Notes: generated from the sequence alone by a model not told the origin. Numbered from the stretch's first letter, positions 41,641 to 53,331 are shown. The stretch is DNA of 64,000 nucleotides from Enoplolaimus lenunculus (GCA_030248215.1 JASANG010000443.1:186001-250000), one strand, 5' to 3'. Translations and numbers: made by a program.

Positions 41641-41894
41641 AATCATTAGCGCAGTTTTGTTGTAGAAATCGCCTCAAAAACTAAAACGCTATTTTAAACA
41701 CTTTTCACGAGTCAAATCGCTTCTTTAAAAAAGATTTTCTTTGTAAATGGAGAAACTCTGAAATGAATAGCTAGCGTATCTGAACGCTCTTTAGTAAACG
41801 TTTTCAGTATTTGTCAAAATGCTATTTTCTCATCAATATACATCATTTTACATAATGCAAAAAGCGTTTTTGCATATTTGACACTATTTCTCTA

Positions 41895-42149
41895 CACTGC
41901 AAATTGCAATGAGTTAATTAATCAACTCAGACGGAAACTTAGTTATTTTGAATTAACAACAGAAAACTTTAGCTCACTCTGAGTTTCGTTGATTCTTGCT
42001 CTGATCGGAGTTGATTCCAGAGAAGTTGATTTGAATTAAATCAAAATGAAGTTGAATCAACTCAAAATTATGCAGTTCTGATACTCCTGACTCAGACTGA
42101 GTCATTCAATTCATTCTGAGTTAAAATCAACTCACTAAAATTTACAGTG
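41895..42149 (+). mobile_element. CACTGTAAATT-family MITE
   Basis: CACTGCAAATTGCAATGAG and TAAAATTTACAGTG. Confidence 0.8.
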
Positions 42150-42569
42150 CAGCACTGCAGTTCAATTTCTGTTGCAAGACTCGAGTTTCACTTTTGTTGG
42201 ACCTTCAAAATGCTATTAAAGCTTTACGTTGAACGTTGTGGCGAGTTGAAACTGAAGCTTATTTTTTAAGTCTGAGAGACCACAATGTAAATATTGAAAC
42301 GAACTAAAATTTCATCTCCAGAACGCCATTGTGTCTAGCAAATTGTAAGCTAAGAACCATTTAACGAAGCGTAGAAGCCACACAAATGAAAACCTTGTCA
42401 GTTTTCAATATCGCCAATCTGAATGACGATTTGTAGAACTTTAAGTTTCAGTTGAAAAGTATCTGCTTGCAAGCCATTAATATTAATAAAATATGACATA
42501 TAGTTTCTACTGAATATCATATGAGCCCCCTACATTTTGAAAATACAAGGTGCGCCCCATGCTGTTTTT
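42150..42569. other. no gene recognised
   Basis: Unassigned; no convincing exon. Confidence 0.25.
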
Positions 42570-42775
42570 GGCCATATGTAATCATCAGGGGCGGAACGTG
42601 TTTTGCTGTGGGACAAGAAAAGAGTAAGCTTAAGCTTTAGACTAATTTTTTTTGATTGGCTTAAACTTAGGCTTAGGTTTAGGCTTAGGAATAAGCTCAT
42701 TCTTACGCTTAGACTTAGGTTTAGGCTTAGGCTTAGAATACTAATACTGTTCCGCCCCTGTTCTTTACATTGGTC
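42570..42775 (+). mobile_element. TTAGGC-core hAT-type MITE
   Basis: Left GGCCATATGTAATCATCAGG, right CCCTGTTCTTTACATTGGTC; flanks CTGTTTTT and CTGTTATT (8 bp, one change). Confidence 0.8.
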
Positions 42776-42945
42776 CTGTTATTTTGAGTTTGGTAAACAA
42801 ATAGCGACGAAGAGATGAATAAATTTAGATTCAGTATATTTTGTTGAGTTTTTAATGCTTTCTGTGAGTATGTTTGTACAGGCGATTGCTAATATATTAC
42901 ACGCCAATCAAGGCGTAAGCCGTAGCGTTGCGCTACGCTGTAAAT

Positions 42946-43178
42946 TCTGATGAGTTGATTAAGCAATTCAGAGGGAGAATTAGTTATTTCTGGATATTGC
43001 TGAGTTAATAACAGTCAATGTTAACTCACTATGAGCTGATATAATTCCGGATGAGTTAATTACAATGAGTTCAATCAATTCAGAATTCTGACTTGTGAAA
43101 GACCTAATTCAGAGCTCAGGCTTCTGAGTTTGATTCAACTCATTCTGAGTTAAAATCAACTCAATGGAATTTACAGGG
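42946..43178 (+). mobile_element. CACTGTAAATT-family MITE
   Basis: CGCTGTAAATTCTGATGAG and TGGAATTTACAGGG. Confidence 0.75.
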
Positions 43179-43199
43179 TGTACTTTTTAATTATTTTAA

Positions 43200-43322
43200 T
43201 GTCGTCAGTCACCGTGCGTCACGAGCGGGGTCATACGCGATTTACTCACGTGCGATACCGTACGGTGATGAACAATTGTACCCGGTGACGGATGGCGCCC
43301 TACGGCAAGCATGACGCAACCC
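43200..43322. mobile_element. GC-rich GGCGCCG-family MITE, short
   Basis: GTCGTCAGTCACCGTGCGTC to GACGGATGGCGCCCTACGG; close to the 19172 copy. Confidence 0.6.
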
Positions 43323-43323
43323 T

Positions 43324-43572
43324 CACTGTAAATTCCAATGAGTTGATTTTAACTCAAAATGAGTTGACTCGCTAAGTCTCAGTTAGGACTATCAGAACTC
43401 ATAATTTTAAGTTGATTCAACTCATTCTGATTTAATTAGTCAACTCCCACGGAGTCAATTCAACTCAATGAGAGAACTTGACACAGAGTGAGCTAAAGTT
43501 TACTGTTATTAACTCAGAAATAACTAACTTTTCGTTCTGACTTGATTAAATAACTCATTAGAAATCACAGTG
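43324..43572 (-). mobile_element. CACTGTAAATT-family MITE, inverted
   Basis: CACTGTAAATTCCAATGAG and AGAAATCACAGTG. Confidence 0.8.
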
Positions 43573-45979
43573 CAACAGAGCTGAAAATTTTGCAATGCAA
43601 ATTTCTTAGCTACCGGTGTATTTTCATTGGTTAAATAATTGCAATTTGTCACTTTAACCAATTTACCAATCAAAACGTTGGTATTTTGACCTGATACTAT
43701 TTTGACAATTCTAATTTTAATAACTAAATATTTTAGTCGTTATTTTTCTGTCCAGTACCGAACAAATGCTAAATTTCTCAAAATCTTACGCAATCTCATC
43801 AGAAAACCAAAAAAATCATTATGAAACCTGTACGATTTTGCCAAAATATTTCGCCTACTTACGTTGTTTTTTCTGGTTTAACTTTAATATTTCTATGACC
43901 GAGTTTGGCATAAAATAGACCAAACTTCGTGTACCTAATAATTAAATTGTAAAAGTTCAAAAATAATATTTCTTACTTTTGCCTAAAACCTAGAGAATCG
44001 ACCAGAATTTGAGTAGTTTTCAAATGATTTTACAAGGTATATATATTATTATCTTTCAGGGTTTTCATGTACTGGTTCGATCGAGCCTAAATTGTTTTGT
44101 CTACTTAAAATTAATATATTTTTAGCATTTTTTGCCACAAAAATTGTCAAAATAATTTTCGCGTAACATGTGAAAATATTAATAAATTCACAACAACCAG
44201 TCTCCTCCCCCCACCGTCAGGTTTGCGATGCTTTTGTTTTGGTTCTATGCGATATTTTAAACAAACCAGATTTGCTAACGTCACTTAGTTATTGACGCAA
44301 GCATGAATTTAGGTCAAAACTACTTTCAGAGGCGATTGGGCTGTGCCTACAAACTTTGCATTGGGATTCTGGTTTTAAGAACTTTGTCTCTGAGAGTGAT
44401 TACATTTTAGGAAACAAATTTATTGTTTTGTCCAATGCGTTATACCAGTTTTGGTCAATGTTACTTTTAAGACAGTGGAATCGGCCAAAATCTAAACGCA
44501 TAAGCTTAAACTAACAAAGTTAAAGCATAAACTTTAACGCAGGGCCGGGACAAAACCACCACCCATAGCACCCGTTTGGGGGGACCCACCCCTAAAGGGG
44601 CCCACACCCCTAACCGGATTAAACAAAAACAGCCGAAGTTTGTTAAATACGTCTGGCTTCTCGTCCGCTTCGCTCGCGAATTTGACACTATCTTTACCTT
44701 TCCGCGATTTTTTATAAATTGCTTTAGACACTACACAGGTGTTATAATAACCGCCAGGCTGTTAATTGCCCACAAATTTTCTCACTCACTACACTCGCTG
44801 GCTTACAATTTTGCTTAAGATAAGATAACTCTCATGAAACGAAATAATAAAGAAAGAAATAAAAGAAATTTTTGAGTTTTTGAGACGGTCTGGAGGCCGT
44901 CTCTATTATTAGCAGTTTATGTTTTGGGTGTAGCAATTTTTCAACCCCAACGCGGAAGTTATCAATTTAAAACTATTTAATAAATCCATTGTTTTTTAAA
45001 TAATCGAACCTTTTCAGAAATTTTATTAGCAAAAATTTGTCAAAAATTTGATATTTTTAAAATGTTGCTGAAAAGTGGAAACCCTATAACTGATCTTTTA
45101 GTATATTAAACTTCGCTTTTTGATTGGGGTCCAAATCTCTAACTCTTTCTGTGGCTACCCGATTGGAAATGACAAATGTTTGGCATTGAGACAATTGTCG
45201 TTTTGCAATCTTCGCTTCGGCAATTGTCACGTTTGGGCAGTTAGTTGTCATTTGGGCAATTGTCGTAGACCCATTTTAAACAATCCGCATATCTGTTTTG
45301 GGCCTTTTCCGTTATACTTCCACTAGCCGTCGTTTGTCCAAAAAAATATAATTTCGGAAAATTTTGCATATTTGTTGCTTTTTCATGACCTCACCTGATA
45401 ACCAAGTATGAATTTTTAAATTACAAATTATCCATTTTGGCGTACAATCATTTGTCAAGTTGAAATTGTAGACAACTCATTTGTGTTTCATTAATATAAA
45501 GCAAAAGTATTGCGTTTTTTGTTAATAAAACAATGGCTGACATTTGGCACTAATTATTTGGTTTTGGTCGAAAATTTAAGTAAACCCAGCGAGCGATTGA
45601 GAAAATTATTTTCGCAAACTTCTGAGTGCGTTTTTACAAAACATCATTTTTTCAGCAAATCTGCCATTAAAATTGCGTTGAACTTTTGCGTAAAAATGTC
45701 AAATTTGAAACTTTTGGCGAAAAAAAGTTTCAAAGAGCTCTTGAAGCTTAAAAATACTGATTTTAACTGAAATCTGATCTGAGTTTGGAAGAATTATTCT
45801 CCGGTTCATTTAAATGCCGACAATGAAAACGGTATTTTTGCTCTATTTTGAATAGTTTTCACAAGTTTGTGTCATCGAACTCACAATCTCGATTGTAAAT
45901 CGCACTGAAGTATTGTCAGCACTTTTAGTTCAGCCTCAGGAAGACAATCTGTTTTAGCCAAACGCTTATCACAAACTGC
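43573..45979. other. no gene recognised
   Basis: 2.4 kb of AT-rich DNA. 44540-44620 (GGGCCGGGACAAAACCACCAC) looks like a decayed transposon end. 45480-45590 matches part of the MITE at 62881. GGCAATTGTC/ACAATTGTC words repeat at 45190-45270. ORFs up to 86 codons show no domain. Confidence 0.35.
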
Positions 45980-46192
45980 GGCCAATGTAAGGCAGTAAAC
46001 AGCCGTACAAGCATATTCCTAAGACTAAGCCTAAGCCTAAGCGTACGAATGATGTTTTACCTAAAGCCTAAACCTAAGCCTAAGCGTAAGAATGAGCTTA
46101 TACCTAAGCCTAAAACCTACGCAAAAAATAGTCTAAATCTTAAGCTTAACCTATTGCAGTCCCACAGAGAAACGTTCCGCCGTTGAGTTTTT
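45980..46192 (-). mobile_element. TTAGGC-core hAT-type MITE, inverted
   Basis: GGCCAATGTAAGGCAGTAAAC at the left, CCTAAGCCTAAGCGTAAGAA inside, TGCAGTCCCACAGAGAAACG and a worn end at the right. Confidence 0.7.
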
Positions 46193-46258
46193 ACACAAAC
46201 CGAAGCTTCTTGACAATCAAGTGTTGAGGCAGAATAATTAGTCGCACATAAATAAGAT

Positions 46259-46473
46259 GTAAAAATGGTGAGTCAAATTGACTCTCTCCGAAATAGGGTT
46301 TTTTGACTACACAAACTGAGTCAAAATTCGACTCCGCCAGAGTCAAATTCGACTCAATTTGACTCTGGTGGAGCGTTTGACTCATGCGGAGTCGAATTTT
46401 GACTCAGTTTGTGTAGTCAGAAAAAGCCTCCTATTTCGGAGAGACTCAATTTGACTCACCATTTTTTGCAGTG
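46259..46473 (+). mobile_element. GAGTCAAATT-family MITE
   Basis: Left AAAAATGGTGAGTC (outermost bases lost), right CCATTTTTTGCAGTG followed by TA. Lies 114 bp upstream of the transporter ATG at 46588. Confidence 0.8.
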
Positions 46474-46587
46474 TAGTATAATAAATACATATATCTGTGT
46501 AGAATTATCAACCAAAACTATTAAAAAGCGTATCATTAAAAACTGTTAATTTTGGTAGAAATTTTGAAAAAAATTGAAAAAAACAAA

Positions 46588-46696
46588 ATGATTCTAAGTT
46601 CAACGACAGAAAGTGCGTTCAGTGATACGTATCTGATTCGTCAACCGCCGTCCGAGTGCAGTAACAACAACGATTGGAATAGGCCTAAGGCGAAAG
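46588..46696 (+). CDS. SLC1/EAAT-type transporter, exon 1
   Basis: ATG in a strong context (AACAAAATGA, A at -3) opens 36 codons plus one base, ending GCGAAAG|GTAAAC. It reads MILSSTTESAFSDTYLIRQP and then PSECSNNNDWNRPKAK. The leftover G is completed by AC at the acceptor 47634/47635 (GACC; CCTATTTCAG), giving Asp and the same frame as the SLC1 core, with RKRSP leading into the Met at 47652. The alternative acceptor at 47575 is out of phase. The sequence adds a cytoplasmic N-terminal tail, usual for EAATs. The 938-bp intron carries a hAT-like remnant and a Tc1/mariner-type MITE. Confidence 0.7.
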
Positions 46697-46783
46697 GTAA
46701 ACAACCGCTGGTTCAAGTCTGCTAATTGTGCAGAATGTTTAATGTTTTAGGAGCCCCATTAGGTTTGCGTTAGTAATTTATGG

Positions 46784-46965
46784 TAGCGAGCCCTCAGCCA
46801 GGGTGGATGGGCTCAGGTTGCCCTGGTAGTTTGGTGTAGAATGATTTTGGCGAACCCTAGAAAATTGTCAATCTTGGTTGTAAGTGAACGAAAACCCCTT
46901 GTATGCTTCTTGTGAAATATTTTTTGCTACTCCAAGTAAGGTTAGCTGGTTGCGAGCCTACATGC
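46784..46965 (+). mobile_element. hAT-like remnant in the EAAT intron
   Basis: TAGCGAGCCCTCAGCCAGG at the left and AGCTGGTTGCGAGCCTACA inverted at the right. Confidence 0.45.
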
Positions 46966-47279
46966 TAGGGTCTGATTGAAGGAGCCTGTTCATTGGATTA
47001 TCCATAGTTTGTCCACGTTTTCTATGCTGTCTTTGTGTATATATTCTATTAGTAGTTAAGATTGGTAGGATTTGGGCTAGCAATGATTTGCATAACTTTT
47101 AAAAAAAAAACAAATTTTTGCAGTTATTTAAAATGAGTAGTATTGGCTTCGCATGCTACGCAAACCATGTGCGGATCCCGTTGGGATCTCAGGATCGGAT
47201 CCATACCAAAACAGCACAAAATACAAAAGACTGTGTTGTAATTTTATGCTAAAATTGCGTCTGGCTTCTAGCTCGCGTA

Positions 47280-47532
47280 CACTGTAAATTTCAGTGAGTT
47301 GATTTCAAGGCAGAATGAGTTGAATCAATCAGTCTGAGTTAGGACTATCAGAACTCAGAACATTGAGTTGCTTCAATTCATTCTGAGTTAATTAGTTATC
47401 TCACCCAGAGTCAACTCTATTCTAAGTGACAATCAACTAAACTCACAATGAGTTAATGTTTACTGGTTATTAATTCAAAAATAACCAACTCGCTAGCTAA
47501 AGTGATTAATCAACTCATTGGAATTTACAGTG
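47280..47532 (-). mobile_element. CACTGTAAATT-family MITE in the EAAT intron
   Basis: TA on both sides; CACTGTAAATTTCAGTGAG and GGAATTTACAGTG. Ends about 100 bp before the splice acceptor. Its right half closely matches 7419-7671. Confidence 0.85.
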
Positions 47533-47634
47533 TAGTTACAGTGTAGCTCGCTGGTTTTTCTTCTATCATATGCAGATTTGTACTGGGTTTTGAGAAAAGC
47601 CCGCTGGTACGCATTAATGTCCTGCCTATTTCAG

Positions 47635-50431
47635 ACCGTAAACGCTCACCAATGGCAGCCCGATTCCGGCGATTTACGTACCGGGCGTCCGCCGGCTTTC
47701 GACGGGCGACTCGTCAACGAAGCATTCACAAGGCTCACCATCCAGACGCACCACCACCGCCGGCGTCAGTAATGTGTAAACATTTACGCCCTGAAAACCT
47801 ACTACTCTTATTCACGCTAATTGCCGTTATGATCGGATCCGGAATCGGCCTGTCACTGAATCCGTACTTCTACGGTCGAAAATTATCGCCCCGCGAGTTG
47901 ATTTATCTCAAATTTCCTGGCGATATGTTTTTGCGAATGCTTAAAATGCTTATTATCCCGATGGTCATCGCTAGCAACGTATCCAGTATAGCGTCGTTGA
48001 ATTCGAAAGCTGCCCGCTGGTTGGCTGGTTTATCGATTGCCTACTATGTTATTACGAGTGTTATCGCTGTTCTGGTCGGCACAATCCTGACGTTGTTAAT
48101 TCAACCAGGTCTTCATAAGCAGTCACAAATTCGCACTGGATTTCTGACAGCGTCCGAAGCCGCCGCTCGGGCCGCGAGCCTTAAAAATCGAGGCAGTCTA
48201 CGGCTGTTAGATTCGTTTTTGGATTTGCTACGAAATTTAATGCCCGAAAATTTGGTTCAAGCAAGCGTTCAACGCGACGGCATGAGATGGATCCGACGCG
48301 AAGCGACACCGGTGGAAACGATGTACTTGAACGCAACTGCGCACCGGTACAACTTTAAGCTGCCGGGTGTCGCGATTAAGCTCACCCCTGACGGCGAAAT
48401 GCATTCGTTAGACGAGGGTCTCGACGAAAACGGAACGATCCCGGAAATCAATTGGACTCTTCCGAGGTTTATGGTCGAAGACGGCGTTAACGATCCGCAA
48501 AAGGGTACCAATATTCTAGGGCTGATCGTGTTCTCGATTATGTTCGGCATCGCTGTTCGCAATTTAGGCCACGAGGCGTCTGTGTTGGCCGAACTGTTCC
48601 ACGCTCTCAGACGTACCATGGTCTACTTAGTATCAATTGTAATGTGGATCTCACCAATGGGAATCATGTGTTTAATCGCTGAACAAATTGCTAAAGAGGA
48701 TGAACTGTTAGAATCGTTATCTCTGCTAAGTCTTTACGTGGCGACAGTGATGACCGGACTTATCATTCATGGTATACTGGTTTTACCGTTTTTACTGTAT
48801 ATTTTCACACGCCGCAGTCCTATAGCGTTCGCATCTCGTATGCTTCAAGCGTTGATGTGTGCCCTAGGGACGGCATCGAGCACCGCTACCCTACCCTGTA
48901 CGATCCGATGCTTAGAAGCCGGCAATAATATCGATCCGAGGGTGACACGATTTATGCTACCCCTGGGTACAACGGTCAATATGGACGGGACGGTAATGTA
49001 CGAAGCGGTCGCAGTAATCTATATCGCTCAACGTTTAGGCGTCAACCTGAGCGTCTCCGATATTTTAATGATCGATCTGAGCGCAACCCTGGCCGGAATG
49101 GCGGCGGCGTCGATGCCGTCCGCAGGACTGATAACGATGGCGATGGTCCTTATGTCAGTAGGACTCGATTCAAAATCAGTAACTCTCATTCTGCCTGTTG
49201 ATTGGTTCTTGGATCGATTTCGAACTACAGTAAACGTTCTTGGAGACGCTGTTGGCGCAGCGATCGTTTCGAAACTTTGCGAAGTGAAATTGATGGAAGA
49301 AGGCCCGTTGGACGCAAGCCAGGTGCCGGATCTTACCGAAGCAATTATTGACTTTCCTGGCGGGCTACAAGATGTTAATTTAGGCGAATTGGAGCATACA
49401 GTAGCATCACGAAGAGCTTCGATGGCAAGCAATCAAGTATCAATGGCGGAACGCGGCGAAATATGGTCTCCAAGTGGCAACTTGGCCACTTCTGGAACGA
49501 TTCTACCAGGCGAGATGTCTCGACAACAACAAATCGCCTATGGGTTACGGTATCGAGATTCGTTTGATGATGCCGACCATGTGCAGACAATGGAAAGACG
49601 AAACTGGATTAGTGGAGACGGCGATTCTTTTGATGATTTCAATGACGACAGAGCTCGAACAAGAAACCCAGACGACTACAATGATGATCTGGGCGTGGAA
49701 AATCAGGACACTGTCCCGTGGCGAAAAATGAACGGAAATCTTGGATTTGGTAAAAATAATGGCGGTGATCAACAAGGCCGGGTATGGAGCAGCAAACGTG
49801 CGTCTACCGTAGAAGCAATCGGAATCGCAGCGTTAACTGCGGCAAAAATAGCTGCAAATCCTGCAGTGATTCGAGATTACCAACAAAGTATACAACATAG
49901 CGACGTGGACGTTCCGTCTTCAAGTAGCTTACGACCGCCAAGCAACGAACACTTAACCGCTTGGGACTACCAGCAACATTCAAATCATATTTCACCGTTG
50001 CAAAGTCCAAAAATTCATGGACAGAGCAGTCGCCGGGGGTCAAAATATAGTCGTAGTCAACAAATTAAACGAAATTACCAAAGTCATAACCAGTATCATC
50101 CTATTGTACCGTTCGAAGATGATTACCGTGTAGTAGGATGGAGTCGGAACAATACTGCTAAGTATTCGCGATCTAATCAAAAGAATGATGATCTATCTTG
50201 GTATCAGAGCTCTCCAAGTCGACGAAATTTAATCCAAAACTACTACGCCCCAGCAGCATATCATGCAAATAGCTCTAATTATAGGAGTAATTATGACAAT
50301 TCAAGAACCAATCAAAACGAACAAAAACATAAAGCAAACGAACAACGCAATTCACCGACAAACTATTATCAGTATGAACGCCAGCAATATCATCAGCAAA
50401 AGGAACAACAATCACCATCACCACCACCATC

Positions 50432-50468
<37 letters not shown>

Positions 50469-50474
50469 CCACAA

Positions 50475-50505
<31 letters not shown>

Positions 50506-50508
50506 CGC

Positions 50509-50549
<41 letters not shown>

Positions 50550-50551
50550 CC

Positions 50552-50588
<37 letters not shown>

Positions 50589-50876
50589 CCACAACAACCA
50601 CAACAACAACCACAACAACCACAACAACAACAACAACAACACCAAAACGTTCGGGAATCGCCAATCATAATCCGACGTGAAGCATCTCGAGATTCGAGTT
50701 CAAATTTTAGCCAATCAGCGTCGAATAAACCCAACACAATCAATTCTTCTGGCTTAGAACCAACCGCCAGTAACGTCATTTCTAACCAATTAGAAGCCAG
50801 CAGTGCTAGTAGCAAGACTAATTCACGAGCTTGCGTCTACGTAGTTGATGATGATACGTTAGTGCTGAAATTCTAG
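47635..50876 (+). CDS. SLC1-family acidic amino-acid (glutamate/aspartate) transporter, exon 2
   Basis: Sodium-coupled plasma-membrane glutamate/aspartate uptake is the family role. Numbered from the Met at 47652 (about 1116 residues with exon 1): scaffold helices 48-151; an extracellular loop with sequons N227, N260 and N267; re-entrant hairpin 1 with TASSTATLP (407-415; usual form TSSSSATLP); TM7 with NMDGT (443-447); hairpin 2 with MPSAGLITM (488-496); TM8 with D517, D521, R524, T525, N528 and D532. The TM8 Arg marks acidic-substrate carriers over neutral ASCTs. The whole transport core lies in one exon. From about 545 a 530-residue hydrophilic tail follows, Asn/Gln/Ser/Arg-rich with a polyQ tract at about 927-996, ending LVLKF. 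Typical EAATs total 500-575 residues. No AATAAA was found close downstream. Confidence 0.9.
50430..50640 (+). repeat. CAA-repeat tract encoding polyQ
   Basis: About 70 codons, nearly all CAA, broken by CCA/CCG (Pro) and CAT (His). It lies in frame in the transporter tail. All other frames stay open here, so poly-Asn, poly-Val, poly-Leu and poly-Cys ORFs on both strands are artefacts. Confidence 0.95.
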
Positions 50877-51072
50877 AAAATTAGGGCAAATTTTAAGTCT
50901 TTCAGATGATTTTTGCAATAATTTAGATGTATAGCTGATTTTGTTAAGAGCGGGTCATGATTATTCAAGCGGACGCACAGGGAAATTGGCATAGTTTATA
51001 AACGAGCAAAATTTTTCCTATGTGTGAAATACCTTACCCCGAGACCCCAATCTTCACCCCAGTAATACTGAC

Positions 51073-51274
51073 GCTATACTTTTGATGACGCCTGGGGACG
51101 TCCAATGCCACCCGGTGCCGTCCGATGCCGTCCATGGGCCGCGTGTCGTTGTCCGGTACCGTGCCGCAGTGCTCGTGTATTGAGACATGGCACAGAATAT
51201 CAATTTGCAAAAAAATCTTTTTCTAACCTGTGGCGCCCGCCGTCCGGCGCCGGACGACAAGTATAGCGCCACCT
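51073..51274. mobile_element. GC-rich GGCGCCG-family MITE
   Basis: TGACGCTATACTTTTGATGAC at the left and CCGGACGACAAGTATAGCGC inverted at the right; GGTGCCGTCCGATGCCGTCC inside. Confidence 0.75.
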
Positions 51275-51293
51275 TAAGCGGATCGATTTTAAA

Positions 51294-51536
51294 AGCCCTA
51301 TTCAAACGTGCAAGTTTTTGCTGCGAAAACTTGCAGTTGCAACTTGCACTTGTAATAAATTTTGTTCAAAGTCCCGTTTGAAAAACATGCAGCTGCGAAT
51401 AATTCATTAGAAATCATAGCTAGGAATCAAGTTCACAAGTGTTAATAGCCATGCAAGTACAGTGAATTCATTGCAGCCGCATTCTATTTGCACCTTCCGG
51501 TTCTCACAGCAAAAACTTGCACGCGTGAATAGATCT
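51294..51536 (+). mobile_element. GCAAGTTTTTGC-family MITE
   Basis: GCCCTATTCAAACGTGCAAG and CAAAAACTTGCACGCGTGAA; interior as in 38961. Confidence 0.8.
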
Positions 51537-51600
51537 TAAGAAGCATAAAATTATAAACTTAAGGTCTGCATTCGCTCAATGGTTAATTAAACCCCTTTAA

Positions 51601-51865
51601 CCCCTTCTCACATTGAGTTGCCTGCAGGCAACTCAGCTCTGTGTATATTCGTTATATAGTATATATATTGCACCGTGTTTAACAATTGCAACACGTATAC
51701 ATGGTACTAAATTACTATAAGACGTGAGAACCCCCTCGGGCTCGAGCGTCAAGCTCCTATAGCTGAGTGGTGTTGGTACACGCCTCCCACTCCGGTCACT
51801 GGAGTTCGAAACCTAGCATAAAAGTATGTCTCAGGGGAAACAGAAAATATTCATGTGAGAAAGGG
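51601..51865 (+). mobile_element. piggyBac-type MITE with tRNA-like core, full length
   Basis: TTAA at 51597-51600 and 51866-51869. Starts CCCCTTCTCACATTGAG, ends TTCATGTGAGAAAGGG. The tRNA-like core on the plus strand (about 51752-51825) has CCTATAGCTGAGTGG, GCCTCCCACTCC and GGAGTTCGAAACC. Confidence 0.85.
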
Positions 51866-51932
51866 TTAAATACAGCAGTATTTTTTGTTCTAAATGAATA
51901 CGCACAATGAGCTTGACTTTGTCCAACATATC

Positions 51933-52082
51933 GGCCCATGTTACTTTAAGGGGCGTCCAGAGTTCTGATGGGTCCATAAAAGAGTAGGTTTAGATTCTGG
52001 ATTACATTTTTTGCTTAAGCTTACGCTTAGGCTTAGAAATACGCTTAAGCTACTGTTACGCCCCTCAAAAGTAACATTGGCC
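51933..52082 (+). mobile_element. TTAGGC-core hAT-type MITE, variant B, full length
   Basis: GGCCCATGTTACTTTAAGGGG to CCCCTCAAAAGTAACATTGG; flanks AACATATC and AAAATATC (8 bp, one change). Short TTAGGC core. Confidence 0.8.
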
Positions 52083-52404
52083 AAAATATCAATGGCCTAC
52101 AACTATTAAGTGCTGTACACCTTTCAAACACCTTTGTACACTTTTATTTCTGTTGCCACGTTTAATCATTTGAATTAGAAACATAACTTATTTCAAGTGA
52201 ACGCAGGTGTGTATATGTGCAAATTTGCATAACACTCATTACAACAATTTAGTGATAGATTTTCAAACTCACAAACTGCAACAATTGCGAATGCCAAAAT
52301 TTGCACAAAAACAGTGCGAACTATTAAGTCTAAAAATGTGTTGAATTTTGAAGCTTGCCATCTAGTGACTCGAACGGAAAATCCAACTATAACGCAAAGT
52401 GCAA
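52083..52404. other. no gene recognised
   Basis: Unassigned AT-rich sequence. Confidence 0.25.
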
Positions 52405-52607
52405 TGCAGAAATGGTGAGTCAGGTTGACTCTCTCCGAAATAGGCTCTACGGAACTACGCAAACGGAGTCAAATTCGACTCCGCCACGGTCAAACGTGCG
52501 ACTTAGTGAGACGAATTTGACTCTGGTTGAGCCGAATTTGATTCAGTCTGTGTAGTCCCGTAGAGCTTATTTCCGGGAGAGTCAATTTGACTCACCATTT
52601 TTGCAGT
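52405..52607 (+). mobile_element. GAGTCAAATT-family MITE
   Basis: GCAGAAATGGTGAGTCAGG and CCATTTTTGCAGTATGG ends. Confidence 0.75.
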
Positions 52608-52649
52608 ATGGTATTAGGTACCGCTGACAGTTTATACATTGGTTAAAAA

Positions 52650-52985
52650 TAGGATGCAACCAGAGGTAAATAATTCCCGAGTCGGAACCGAGGCCGGAGA
52701 TCAACAAAAGTTGCCGAAGCCGGAGGTGAGGCGAAATTAGTCAGTTAAAATGATGTTTAATTTTTTGATTTTAGCAAATATCTGTAATGTGTTGTTAAAT
52801 TGTTTGCGATTACGCTTATTTTTTATATGAAACTCTGGCAATTTTTTTCCCAAAATTGTTCTAAAAGTTATAACGTAAAACGCGCCAATCAGGTAAACAT
52901 TGTAAAATTTAACTGCCAAAATTGCCGGAACCTTTTGGCAAAACCTGTACCGGAACCGGACACAGACTTCCGGTTGTACTACTCT
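52650..52985 (+). mobile_element. CCGGAGGT-terminus MITE, longest copy
   Basis: AGGATGCAACCAGAGGTAAA at the left; CCGGAACCGGACACAGACTT and CCGGTTGTACTAC at the right. Partial relatives at 11176 and 19491. Confidence 0.6.
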
Positions 52986-53191
52986 GTCATAAATAACAAC
53001 ATCCGCTTATTCCTTGTTTTGTTGTTTGTAGTAAAAAAATGATATTTTTATATACATAATGTTGAATCAAATTCAGCTTACAACAATAAACCAATCCATT
53101 AGGCCATATTTTAGACAAACCTAACTTTAATAGCAGAAATGATTTTTGGCTTAAGACTCGAACTCTAAAAATTGTATGAGCTGCTAAAACA
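52986..53191. other. no gene recognised
   Basis: Unassigned AT-rich sequence between two MITEs. Confidence 0.25.
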
Positions 53192-53331
53192 CACTGCAAA
53201 TTCCAGTGAGTTAATTTTAACTCAGAATGAGTTGAATCCGCGCATAAGAATGTTTACTGTTAACTCAGAAATAAATAGAAATAAATAATTTTTTCTGTTA
53301 GTGATTAATTTACTTATCAGAATTTACAGTG
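53192..53331 (-). mobile_element. CACTGTAAATT-family MITE, internally deleted
   Basis: CACTGCAAATTCCAGTGAG and AGAATTTACAGTG; about 110 bp missing from the middle. Confidence 0.75.

Noticed and set aside
50263-50815. ORFs coding poly-Asn, poly-Val, poly-Leu and poly-Cys
   Set aside because: Shadows of the CAA tract; only the frame continuous with the SLC1 core is supported.
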